Of a DNA stretch of 64,000 bases, positions 1 to 8,500 are shown piece by piece (the stretch's first letter is position 1; each line of letters starts with the position of its first letter). The notes under the pieces were generated by a model that did no database searches, was not told the DNA's origin, and saw nothing but the letters and a program-made list of their open reading frames with translations. Source of the DNA: Streptomyces sp. NBC_01244. Its GTDB lineage: Bacteria > Actinomycetota > Actinomycetes > Streptomycetales > Streptomycetaceae. The position numbers and the translations under genes are program-made. The stretch lies in the NCBI RefSeq assembly GCF_035987325.1, contig NZ_CP108488.1, positions 2,976,001 through 3,040,000 on the forward strand. The letters run 5' to 3'.

Positions 1-131
1 TCCCCTCCTACCTGGAGGCCGCGCTGGACGAGGTGAACACGCGCTACGGCTCGATGGAGAAGTACGTGCGCGAGGGCCTCGGCGTCCCCGACGAAACGGT
101 CGAGGCGCTGCGCGCCCGCCTCGTCGTCTGA
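1..131 (+). CDS. Tyrosine/serine protein phosphatase, C-terminal end (partial)
   Basis: Only the last 43 codons are present; the reading frame starts at base 3 and ends with TGA at 129-131. The visible tail contains an EAALDEV helix followed by a YGS...YVREGLGV segment and a terminal ALRARLVV. That pattern is familiar from the C-terminus of the bacterial protein tyrosine/serine phosphatase family (Y_phosphatase3 type), but the catalytic CX5R loop lies outside the window. The assignment rests on the tail alone and is therefore tentative. Confidence 0.55.
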   Translation, partial: PSYLEAALDEVNTRYGSMEKYVREGLGVPDETVEALRARLVV

Positions 132-230
132 GCCCTCCGCCGGGATCCTCCCGGCCGCGCCGGGAGGGCCCGCCCGAACATGCGCGCTGGGACCCGGTGA
201 CCATCCGACCATTCGCTCGTTCTGCTGAAC

Positions 231-2156
231 GTGACTGCGCCGGATACCGCCACCCGCCCCCTCCCGCCCGATGTCGAGCAGGCCGAGGCCGCCATCGTCG
301 AGCACTATCCACGGCTGGTGCGGCTGGCCTATCTGGTGCTGCCGCCCGCCCTGGGCCGCAACCGGCGGGTGCTCACCGCCCACTCGCTGGCCCAGCGCGC
401 CCTGCCGCGCGGGCGGCGGGACGGGGCGGCCGCGCAGGCGGCGGTGCAGGGCGGGGTGCCGGGCCAGCGGGGCGGGGCGGGGCCCGAGTCCGGGTACGCG
501 TACGTGCGGCTGCGGGTGCTGCGCTCCGCGCTGGAGGCCGGGATCCCGGTGACGTTCCGCGCGCTGCCCCGGCGGGCCCAACTGCCGCCGCTGCTGCCCC
601 AGGTGTGGGGGCTGCGGCTGTTCCCGCGGTCGGGCGGGGCCGAGGAGCTGGCGCTGGACCAGTGGCTGGCCACCCTCGACGGGCCGGGCCGGGCCGCGTG
701 CGTGCTGCGGGCGCTGGAGCGGCTGCCCGAGCCCGAGGTGCTGCGGGTGCTGACCGAGGCGGGGGTGGCCAACCCGGCCGCCGCCGTCGCGGAGTCGGGG
801 GATCCGTCGACCGACGAGCTGTTCGCCTCCCCCGAGTTCGACCCCTGCGTGCTGCAGGCCCGGCCCACCGACCTGCTGCGCCGCCGCCGGCTCGTGCGGG
901 CCGGGATCGCCGCCGGGGTCGCCCTCGCCGTGTGCGGGGTGCTGCTCGCGCTGCCCGGCGGCGGGTGGGGGGCCGACGGGGCCGCCGCCCCGCTCTACGC
1001 GAGGAACGCGGCGGCGGAGCAGGCCCTGGACCCCGGGCAGCTGGTCCGGGTCGCGCCCACGGTCTGGGGCACCTCCTCCCGTACCGACTACTCCGCCTGG
1101 CCCGCGCGCGGCGACCGCGTCGACGATGCCGGGCTGCTGCGGCGGGCGCTGGCGGTCTGGGCCCGGCCGGGCCGCTCGGTCGTGGTCTCGGCCACCCCCG
1201 GCACCCCGTCCGGGCCGCCGATGGGGCCACCGCAGCTGCTGTTCGCCGGGACCGTGGACCAGGCCGTCGTGGTCCTGCTCTACGACGGCCTGCGCGTGGC
1301 GCGGTACGCCGAACCGCGCTCGGGCACCGAGATCGCCGCCCTCGACTTCGCCCGGACCGACGGCGCCTCGGCGGACACGGCGGCGGCCCTGGTGCTCAGC
1401 CGGGTCGACGGCAACGTCCGCTATCTGGCGGCTCCGTGGGTGACGGGCATGACGCGGCGGGACCTGCTGAAGCCCGGGGACGCCCCGACGGGGCTCGAGC
1501 TGACGTCGCAGGGGGTCACTCCGCCGGTGCCGAGCCCCGCCCCCGACGGCACCTGTACGAGTTGGAACGCCCTGGCCGTGACCGGCGACGGCGCGACCCG
1601 GCTGATCACCGACCTGGGCGAGCTGACCCCGGCCCGGCTGACCTCGGGGGCTCCGGGCGCCGAGCGGAACGTGACGGAGGGCGCGGAGCTGGGCGACTGG
1701 TCGCGGATCGCGTGCCTGCTGCCCTCGGTGCGCTCGCACGGGGTGCGCACGGTCAACGCGTGGACGTACGCGAAGCAGCCGCTGCCGGAGGGCGACGGCA
1801 CGGCGACCTGGCTGTGCACCCGCGCGGAGACCTGGCAGGGCACGGCGGACCGGGTGCAGGCGCAGTTCCTGGCCCCGGGTGCGCCGCTGGCGGCGCAGGC
1901 GGCGAAGGCCGAGGGCTCACCGGCGTGCGGGCCGCGGGAGCCGCGGGTGCTGGCCGGAGTGCTGTGGAAGTCCAAGGCCGGGCAGTGGTACGTCCTGGCG
2001 GCGGGCAGTGCGCAGTTCGCTTCGCTGACCGTGGGCGGCGGCCGGGTGAGCGGGGTCGCGGTGGGCAACCGGCTGGCGGTGAAGGCTCCGGCGGGGGCGC
2101 AGGTGGAGCTGACGGGCAAGCTCACGGACGGTTCGAAGGCGGGGGTGTTGAGGTAG
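231..2156 (+). CDS. Hypothetical membrane protein with sigma-like N-terminus
   Basis: This 641-residue protein starts at GTG 231 and has no recognised function. Residues about 20-60 (EHYPRLVRLAYLVLPP) resemble the helix pattern of ECF sigma region 2, and residues about 140-180 faintly resemble region 4, but no convincing DNA-recognition helix is present. One transmembrane segment lies at about residues 223-243 after an RRRR stretch, so roughly 395 C-terminal residues should sit outside the cell. The outer part contains several cysteines but no family motif I recognise. It looks like one of the large single-pass Streptomyces membrane proteins that may have evolved from a sigma/anti-sigma fusion; that origin is inference. 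Confidence 0.7.
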   Translation: MTAPDTATRPLPPDVEQAEAAIVEHYPRLVRLAYLVLPPALGRNRRVLTAHSLAQRALPRGRRDGAAAQAAVQGGVPGQRGGAGPESGYAYVRLRVLRSALEAGIPVTFRALPRRAQLPPLLPQVWGLRLFPRSGGAEELALDQWLATLDGPGRAACVLRALERLPEPEVLRVLTEAGVANPAAAVAESGDPSTDELFASPEFDPCVLQARPTDLLRRRRLVRAGIAAGVALAVCGVLLALPGGGWGADGAAAPLYARNAAAEQALDPGQLVRVAPTVWGTSSRTDYSAWPARGDRVDDAGLLRRALAVWARPGRSVVVSATPGTPSGPPMGPPQLLFAGTVDQAVVVLLYDGLRVARYAEPRSGTEIAALDFARTDGASADTAAALVLSRVDGNVRYLAAPWVTGMTRRDLLKPGDAPTGLELTSQGVTPPVPSPAPDGTCTSWNALAVTGDGATRLITDLGELTPARLTSGAPGAERNVTEGAELGDWSRIACLLPSVRSHGVRTVNAWTYAKQPLPEGDGTATWLCTRAETWQGTADRVQAQFLAPGAPLAAQAAKAEGSPACGPREPRVLAGVLWKSKAGQWYVLAAGSAQFASLTVGGGRVSGVAVGNRLAVKAPAGAQVELTGKLTDGSKAGVLR

Positions 2157-2235
2157 TCCCGGCCCGGCCCCGGGGGCCGAAGGAAGTGGCGGCAGAGGGG
2201 TTTCCCTCCCCTCTACCCATCAGTACATTGACGCC

Positions 2236-3138
2236 ATGTCTAATACGCCGCCCGCGTCGCCCGCCCCCGTGGCGTCCGAACACATAGAGCTGAAGGCCCG
2301 CAACGTGTCCTTCTCCTGGGAGGACACCCCGCTCCACTGGCTGCCCGGCGATCCCTTCGCCAACCACACCATCAACGTGCTGCACCTGCTGCTCCCGGCG
2401 GGCGAGCGCTGGTTCGTGCACGTCTACAAGCAGGTGCTGCCGTACATCACGGACGAGCGGCTGCGCGAGGACGTCGTCGGGTTCATCGGCCAGGAGGCCA
2501 TGCACGCGAGCGCGCACGACGACGTGCTCCCCCACCTCAAGCGGCTGGGTCTGGACCCGACGCCCTACACGGCGCAGATCGACTGGCTCTTCGAGAAGCT
2601 GCTCGGCGACCGGACGCTGCCGCCGGGCGCACCCCGCAAGTGGTGGCTGATGGAGCGCGTGGCGATGATCGCCGCGATCGAGCACTACACGGCCTTCCTG
2701 GGCAACTGGGTGCTCAACGCCGACGAGCTGGACCGGCGCGGCGCGGACCCGGTGATGCTGGACCTGCTGCGCTGGCACGGCGCGGAGGAGGTCGAGCACC
2801 GGTCGGTGGCCTTCGACCTGTTCATGCACCTGGACGGCAACTACCGGCGCCGGGCGCGCACCTGGGCCACGGCCTTCACCGCGCTGGTCTTCCTGTGGCA
2901 GCGCGGATCGCGCTACTTCATGGAGCACGATCCCGGACTCCCGCCCGGGTCCAAGGCCTCGGTGGGCCAGTTCTACCGCTCGGGCCGCAAGGGGACCCTT
3001 CCGTCCACGGGCGCGATGCTGAAGTCGATCCCGACCTACCTCTCGCGCACCTACCACCCCTCGCAGGAGGGGTCCACGGCGCAGGCCGTCGCCTACCTTG
3101 CCTCCTCCCCCGGCGCGAACGGCGGTGCCCGCGGATGA
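2236..3138 (+). CDS. Predicted metal-dependent hydrolase (COG3687 family)
   Basis: The 300-residue protein matches the family of predicted metal-dependent hydrolases (PF10118). It keeps the family's histidine- and acid-rich helices: GQEAMHASAHD near residue 91, IEHYTAF near residue 151 and GAEEVEHRSVAFDLF near residue 182, which together probably form a di-metal site. The substrate is unknown. Its stop overlaps the start of the next gene (ATGA at 3135-3138), so it is translationally coupled to the ferredoxin reductase, which may supply electrons. A TACATT box at 2223-2228 lies 7 bases before the ATG, and no Shine-Dalgarno is visible, so a leaderless message is plausible. Confidence 0.85.
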   Translation: MSNTPPASPAPVASEHIELKARNVSFSWEDTPLHWLPGDPFANHTINVLHLLLPAGERWFVHVYKQVLPYITDERLREDVVGFIGQEAMHASAHDDVLPHLKRLGLDPTPYTAQIDWLFEKLLGDRTLPPGAPRKWWLMERVAMIAAIEHYTAFLGNWVLNADELDRRGADPVMLDLLRWHGAEEVEHRSVAFDLFMHLDGNYRRRARTWATAFTALVFLWQRGSRYFMEHDPGLPPGSKASVGQFYRSGRKGTLPSTGAMLKSIPTYLSRTYHPSQEGSTAQAVAYLASSPGANGGARG

Positions 3139-4184
3139 GGCGCGCCCTCACGGTGACCGCGCTCGCGGGCACCGCATGGCTGGCGAAGCGCGCGATCGGC
3201 CGGCGCATCGACTCCGGTTCGCCCCTGTGGCCGCTGCCCGCGCTGGAGACCCCGGTCTCGGGGTACTCGCCTCGCCGGTGGATCCCGGCGCTGATCGTCT
3301 CCCGTACGGAGCCGGCGGACGGGGTGCTGTCCCTGACCCTGGAATCGGCGGAGCTCCCGGAGTGGGCCCCGGGCGCGCACCTGGACGTGCGGCTCCCCTC
3401 GGGGCTGGTCCGCCAGTACTCCCTGTGCGGCGACCCCGCCGACCGGGGCCGCTACACGATCGCGGTCCGGCTCGTGGAGGACGGCCGCGGCGGCTCGCGC
3501 GAGGCGCACGCCCAGCTGGTGGAGGGCGCGGAGCTCCCGGTCCGCCCGCCCCGCAACCGCTTCCCCCTCGTCCCTTCCCCGTCCTACGTCTTCGTCGCGG
3601 GCGGGATCGGCATCACCCCGGTCCTCCCGATGCTCCGGGCGGCGACGGAGGCCGGCGCGGACTGGACCCTGCTCTACGGGGGCCGCTCGCGGGCCTCGAT
3701 GCCCTTCCTGGCCGAACTCGCCCGGTACGGGGACCGGGTCACGGTCGTCCCCGAGGACGAGGCGGGCTTCCCCGACCTGAGCGTGCTCGGCGCGCTCGGA
3801 CCGGACGCGCCGGTCTACTGCTGCGGCCCGGCCCCGCTGATGGCCGCGGTCGAGGCGGCCGCACCGGCGGGCACCGCGGTCCACTTGGAGCGGTTCGCCC
3901 CGGCGGCGGCCGGCGGGGACGCGAAGCCCTTCACGGTGGAACTGCGCCGCTCGGGGCGGGTCGTGGAGGTGGCGGCGGCGGAATCCGCCCTGACCGCCGT
4001 CCGCCGGGAGCTCCCCAGTACCCCGTACTCCTGCGAGCAGGGCTTCTGCGGCACCTGCCAACACCGGGTCCTGTCGGGGGACATCGACCACCGCGACACC
4101 CTCCTCACGGACGGCGAACGCGAGGACTCCATGCTCCTGTGCGTCTCCCGCGCGGCCTCGGACCGCCTGGTCCTGGACCTGTAG
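3135..4184 (+). CDS. Ferredoxin-type oxidoreductase (PDR/VanB family)
   Basis: This 349-residue protein is an NAD(P)H-dependent flavin reductase carrying its own iron-sulfur domain. A short hydrophobic N-terminus precedes an FNR-like FAD-binding domain with RQYS at residues 93-96, a nucleotide-binding domain with GGIGITP at 156-162 and CCGP at about 229-232, and a C-terminal plant-type [2Fe-2S] domain. The cluster ligands are Cys300, Cys305, Cys308 and Cys336. Order and length fit phthalate dioxygenase reductase/VanB proteins. The ATG is chosen because it overlaps the upstream stop by 4 bases. Coupling to the hydrolase suggests that the two proteins form a redox pair; the partner reaction is unknown. 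Confidence 0.9.
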   Translation: MRRALTVTALAGTAWLAKRAIGRRIDSGSPLWPLPALETPVSGYSPRRWIPALIVSRTEPADGVLSLTLESAELPEWAPGAHLDVRLPSGLVRQYSLCGDPADRGRYTIAVRLVEDGRGGSREAHAQLVEGAELPVRPPRNRFPLVPSPSYVFVAGGIGITPVLPMLRAATEAGADWTLLYGGRSRASMPFLAELARYGDRVTVVPEDEAGFPDLSVLGALGPDAPVYCCGPAPLMAAVEAAAPAGTAVHLERFAPAAAGGDAKPFTVELRRSGRVVEVAAAESALTAVRRELPSTPYSCEQGFCGTCQHRVLSGDIDHRDTLLTDGEREDSMLLCVSRAASDRLVLDL

Positions 4185-4219
4185 GGAGCCCCTGCGGGAG
4201 TGCGCAGTAGGGTGTTCGC

Positions 4220-4948
4220 ATGACAACCGGGGTGCGGCGCAGGATGGGTGTCGAGGAGCGGCGGCAGCAGCTGATCGGGGTGGCGCTGGAACTGTTCAGC
4301 CACCGGTCGCCCGACGATGTGTCCATCGACGAGATCGCGGCGGCCGCGGGGATATCGCGGCCGCTGGTCTACCACTACTTCCCCGGCAAGCTGAGCCTCT
4401 ACGAGGCTGCGCTGCGGCGGGCCGCCGACGAGCTCGCGCTGCGGTTCGTGGAGCCCCAGGAGGGGCCGCTCGGAGCGCGGTTGCTCCGGGTCATGGGGCG
4501 GTTCTTCGCCTTCGTCGACGAGCACGGGCCCGGATTCTCGGCGCTGATGCGGGGCGGTCCGGCGGTCGGCAGCAGCCGGGCCAACGCGATGATCGACGAG
4601 GTGCGGCAGGCGGCGTACGAGCAGATCCTCTCGCACCTGGGGGTCGACCGGCAGGCTCCGCCCGCCCGGCTGGAGCTCGTGGTGCGCTCGTGGGTGTCGC
4701 TGGCCGAGTCGACGGCGCTGATCTGGCTGGACGGCCGGCGGATCCCGCGCGCCGAGCTGGAGTTGCAGCTGGTGCACGATTTCGCGGCGCTGGCCGCGGT
4801 GAGCGCCGCGTACGACGCGGAGATGGCGGGGATCCTCGTACGGATCCTCGTGGACGAGCCGGCCGACGGGCCGTTCGGGGAGCTGGTGGGGCGGCTGGTG
4901 GCCCTGGTTCCGACGGGATCCGGCCCCTCGGTGCCCGGTCCGCGCTGA
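4220..4948 (+). CDS. TetR/AcrR family transcriptional regulator
   Basis: The 242-residue protein has a clear TetR N-terminal DNA-binding domain: ERRQQLIGVALELFSHR, then DEIAAAAGISRPLVYHYFPGK at about residues 36-56, the classical helix-turn-helix. The C-terminal ligand-binding half (residues about 80-225) is not specific enough to name an inducer. A TAGGGT -10 box at 4208-4213 lies 6 bases before the ATG with no ribosome-binding site, which suggests that transcription starts at the start codon. It lies 35 bp after the ferredoxin reductase gene and could control that operon, but no operator was identified. Confidence 0.88.
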   Translation: MTTGVRRRMGVEERRQQLIGVALELFSHRSPDDVSIDEIAAAAGISRPLVYHYFPGKLSLYEAALRRAADELALRFVEPQEGPLGARLLRVMGRFFAFVDEHGPGFSALMRGGPAVGSSRANAMIDEVRQAAYEQILSHLGVDRQAPPARLELVVRSWVSLAESTALIWLDGRRIPRAELELQLVHDFAALAAVSAAYDAEMAGILVRILVDEPADGPFGELVGRLVALVPTGSGPSVPGPR

Positions 4949-4966
4949 CCGACCGTCCTTGATCGA

Positions 4967-5533
4967 ATGGTGCGCAATAATGCCCGCGTGATCATTGACG
5001 ACGGGATCGTGTTCCGGCAGGCCGAGGAGAAGGACGCCGGCACGCTGGTGGCCCTGTACGACCAGGCCGCCCACTGGATGGCCGCGCACGGGATCGACCA
5101 GTGGAAGCCCGGGCAGAAGGACCCCGGCCACTTCCGTGCGGTCATGCGCGAGGGCGAGGTGTGGATCGCCTCGGACGGCAACGGGCACGCCGTCGGGGCG
5201 TACGAGCTGTGGTGGTCCGACGAGGACGCCTGGGGCATCCAGCCGCCCGTGGCCGGCTACGTGCACCGGCTCATGGTCGAACGCGAAGCCGCGCCCGCCG
5301 GGGCCGGCCGGCGGCTGCTCGAACACTTCGAGCGGCGCATCGCCAGGGCCGGCCGCGAACGAGCGCGGCTGGACTGCGTCTCGACGAACCCCCGGCTGGT
5401 CGCGTACTACCAGTCCGCGGGCTACCGGGTGGTCGGGGAGTTCCCCCACAAGGTGGGCAAGGACGGGCAGGTGTACGGGGTGATCCTGCTGGAGAAGCGA
5501 CTGGATCAGCTCACCCTGGTCAACTCGGCCTGA
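4967..5533 (+). CDS. GNAT family N-acetyltransferase
   Basis: The protein (188 residues from ATG 4967) is a GCN5-related acetyltransferase that transfers an acetyl group from acetyl-CoA to an unidentified acceptor. The N-terminal VFRQAEEKDAGTLVALY strand-helix, the central VHRLMVEREAAPAGAGRRLLEHFE segment (a variant of the R/Q-x-x-G-x-G/A pantetheine loop) and the later CVSTNPRLVAYYQSAGYRVVGEF motif are typical. GTG 4988 is an alternative start: an AATAAT hexamer at 4976-4981 lies 6 bases before it, as in leaderless genes, and it would give 181 residues. The stop codon lies inside a 27-bp direct repeat. Confidence 0.88.
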   Translation: MVRNNARVIIDDGIVFRQAEEKDAGTLVALYDQAAHWMAAHGIDQWKPGQKDPGHFRAVMREGEVWIASDGNGHAVGAYELWWSDEDAWGIQPPVAGYVHRLMVEREAAPAGAGRRLLEHFERRIARAGRERARLDCVSTNPRLVAYYQSAGYRVVGEFPHKVGKDGQVYGVILLEKRLDQLTLVNSA

Positions 5534-5566
5534 CCCGTACCCCTGGTCAACTCGGCCGACCCGTAC
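5514..5566. repeat. 27-bp direct repeat across the GNAT stop codon
   Basis: The unit beginning CCCTGGTCAACTCGGCC occurs at 5514-5540 and again at 5541-5566, where a single T is missing. The first copy contains the last codons and the TGA stop of the acetyltransferase gene. A third start of the unit (CCCTG) follows immediately. Confidence 0.9.
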
Positions 5567-5582
5567 CCCTGCCCGACGCGGG

Positions 5583-8500
5583 TCACCCCCGCTTGAAGAC
5601 CGCCGCCGTGCGGGCCGGGACGGCGAACTCCCCCTTCGCCGGGTCGTAGGCCGCCCGGCGGACCACCGGGTCCGCGCCCGAGGCCTGGACCGGGTGCAGG
5701 GCGTAGGCCGTGCCCGCGAGGGCCGGGACCCGCTGGGTCAGGGCGGTGGGGGCGGCGTTGAAGACCACCACCAGGTCGCCCAGGGTCATCGTGATCACGC
5801 CCGGGGTCTCCTCGGGCCCCGAGAGGGGGAAGGCCAGCTTCGCTTGGACCGCCGCGGTGGTGGTGAGGGCGAAGGCCGGTTCCGTCGTACGGATCTTCAG
5901 CAGGTCCCGGTACGCGGACGAGGCGCCGCCGATCTCCGCGCAGCCGGGTGCGGGCGCTGCCAGCAGGGGCTTCGCGTAGGGCCACTTGGCGCGGTTGTCC
6001 GCCGCCGGGGGCAGGCCGCGGCCGAAGCCGTTGCCGTCCTTGCAGCCCCACAGGATGGCGTTGAACCAGTCGCCGCTGTCGTAGGAGTTGCGGTCCAGGG
6101 ACTTGGAGCGGAGCAGGTCCGTGCCCGCCTGGGAGAGGGCCGGGCCCTGGGAGAGGGCGGCCACGGACATGGCCAGGACCTGGGAGCGGGCCCGGTCGGC
6201 CGTGGAGGTGCCCTCGGGGAGCTTGAACGCGAGGGCGTCGAAGAGCGTCTCGTTGTCGTGGGCGTCGACGTACGCGAGCGCGTCGCCGGGAGCCGCCGCG
6301 TACCCGGCCGGGGCTCCGTTGTAGTCCACCTCGGAGCCCTTGACCGCCCGGCCGGTGGAGTCCGTGAAGGCGTACCCGGCGAGGTTGCCGGTCAGCCCGA
6401 CCTTGATCAGGTCCTGGTCGTGGAGGAGCCGGACGCGCTGCTGTTCCGGAGTGCCGTTCGCCGGGGAGGCGTTGGGGGCGGTGAACAGGCCGGAGGCGAA
6501 GCCCTGGACGCGCGGGTCCTCGTCGAAGGGGCCGCCGCCGCGGACCGCGTCGCGGGCCCGGTCGGAGAAGGTGGCGATGCCGGTGCCGGCCATGTTCTGC
6601 TGCGTGGCCTGGACGAAGCGGGCGTCGTTCGCGACCTCGCCGAAGTTCCAGCCCTCCCCGTAGAGGACGATCTTCTTCCCGTCGACCCCGTCCTTCGCGA
6701 CGGTCAGCGCGTCCAGTGCGGCGCGCACGGCCAGGATGTTGGCCTTCGGGTGGTGGCCCATGAGGTCGAAACGGAAGCCGTCGACCTTGTACTGCTTGGC
6801 CCAGGTGACCACCGAGTCCACGACGAGACGGCCCATCATGGCGTTCTCGGGGGCGGTGTTGGCGCAGCAGGTGGAGGTGGCGACGGAGCCGTCGGCCAGC
6901 AGCCGCTGGTAGTAGCCGGGGACGATGCGGTCGAGCACCGACTTGTCGGACTGGCCGGCGGCCACGGTGTGGTTGTAGACCACGTCCATGACCGTGCGCA
7001 GGCCCGCGCCGTTCAGGGACTGCACCATGCGGCGGAACTCCACCGTGCGGGCCGTGCCGTTCGGGTCGCTCGCGTACGAGCCCTCGGGGACCGTGTAGTG
7101 CAGCGGGTCGTAGCCCCAGTTGTAGGCGTCCTTCGCGGCCGCGGCGGCCACGCAGGCCTGCTGCTCCTCGGAGTCGGGGGCGTAGACCTTCAGGTCGCAG
7201 TCGGGTTCGGTGCGGTCCCCGGGCTTCTCGGGGATGGTGCCGATGTCGAAGGCGGGCAGGAGGTGGACGTACGAGGTGCCGGCGGCGGCCAGGTCGCGCA
7301 GGTGGCGCATGCCCGCCGAGGCGGTGTCCGTGAAGGCCAGGTACCGGCCGGGGTGGGTGCTGGTGGTGTCGGCGACCGAGAAGTCGCGGATGTGCAGCTC
7401 CTGGATCTGCGCGGAGGTGAAGGGGACTGACGCGGGCTTCTTCAGCTCGCGCCAGCCGGCCGGGGCGAGCTTCGGGTCGGCGAGGTCCACGGCCAGGCTG
7501 TACGCGGAGTCCGTGGTCAGGGCGGTGGAGTACGGGTCGGTGACCAGGTTGCGGACCACCCGGCCGGTGCTCGGGGCCCAGACGGTGACGGCGAAGCGGT
7601 AGCGCTTGCCGGTCCAGTCGCGGTCGCCGCGCACCGACCAGACGCCGGTGGCGTCGTCGCGGCGCATCGGGACCTGGCGGCGGCCGTCCAGTTCGAGGGT
7701 CACCTGCTGGGCGGTCGGGGCCCAGACGGAGAGGGTGGGGCGGCCGTCCTTGAACACCGGGCCGAGGCGGTCGGCGGTCGCGTACAGGTCGTCGAGGACC
7801 CCGGCGAGCTGGACTCCCGTGGCGGCGAGGACGGCGCCGTTCGCGGCGCGGGCACTGGCCACGAGCTGGCCGCGCAGGGCTTCGCGGACGCGGTCGCGGT
7901 CGCGCGGGTCGACGGTGAAGGCGGCGTACGCGGCCAGGTGCGGGTACTTCTGCTTCTGCGCGGCGGTCAGCTCGGTCGTGGCCAGGCGCAGCCACCGGGC
8001 ACTGCCGGCGCCGGTCAGGGTGCCGTTCTCGGCCTTGACGGCGCCTTCGCGGGAGGCGAGGAGCTGGAGGGAGGCGGCGGCCTGCGGGGCGTTCCAGGCG
8101 ACGGTGTCACGGTCGATCCAGACGGCCTGGGCCTTGGTCAGGTCCAGGGCCGCGGCGCTGCCGGCGGGCTGCGGGAGGAGGTACTTCTCCTTGCCGCCCA
8201 GCATCCACACCTCGTGCCCGTTGCTCTTCAGGTCGAGGGACTGGTCGGACGGGAGGTCCTTGGCGTCGCCGTTGTGGAGGATGTAGCTGAGGCTGGTGGC
8301 TCCGGCGGCGAGGGGGACCTCGTAGACGGCGCCGTAGGAGTCGGTGCGGACGGGGAGGACCGGCTTGGACCAGTCGGTGGGCGTGGCCGCTCCGGTCCAG
8401 ACGTGCAGGCCCCAGCCCTCGTAGGCGCCGTCGGGGCGCTGGTAGTGCAGGACGGCCATCGAGGTGTCCTGCGGCGGGTAGGCGGGGCGGTCGGTGCGGG

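Noticed and set aside
197..2287. 696-codon frame overlapping the first membrane protein gene
   Set aside because: It consists mostly of Ala/Arg/Gly repeats, as expected of a shifted frame; the frame starting at 231 has a plausible membrane helix.
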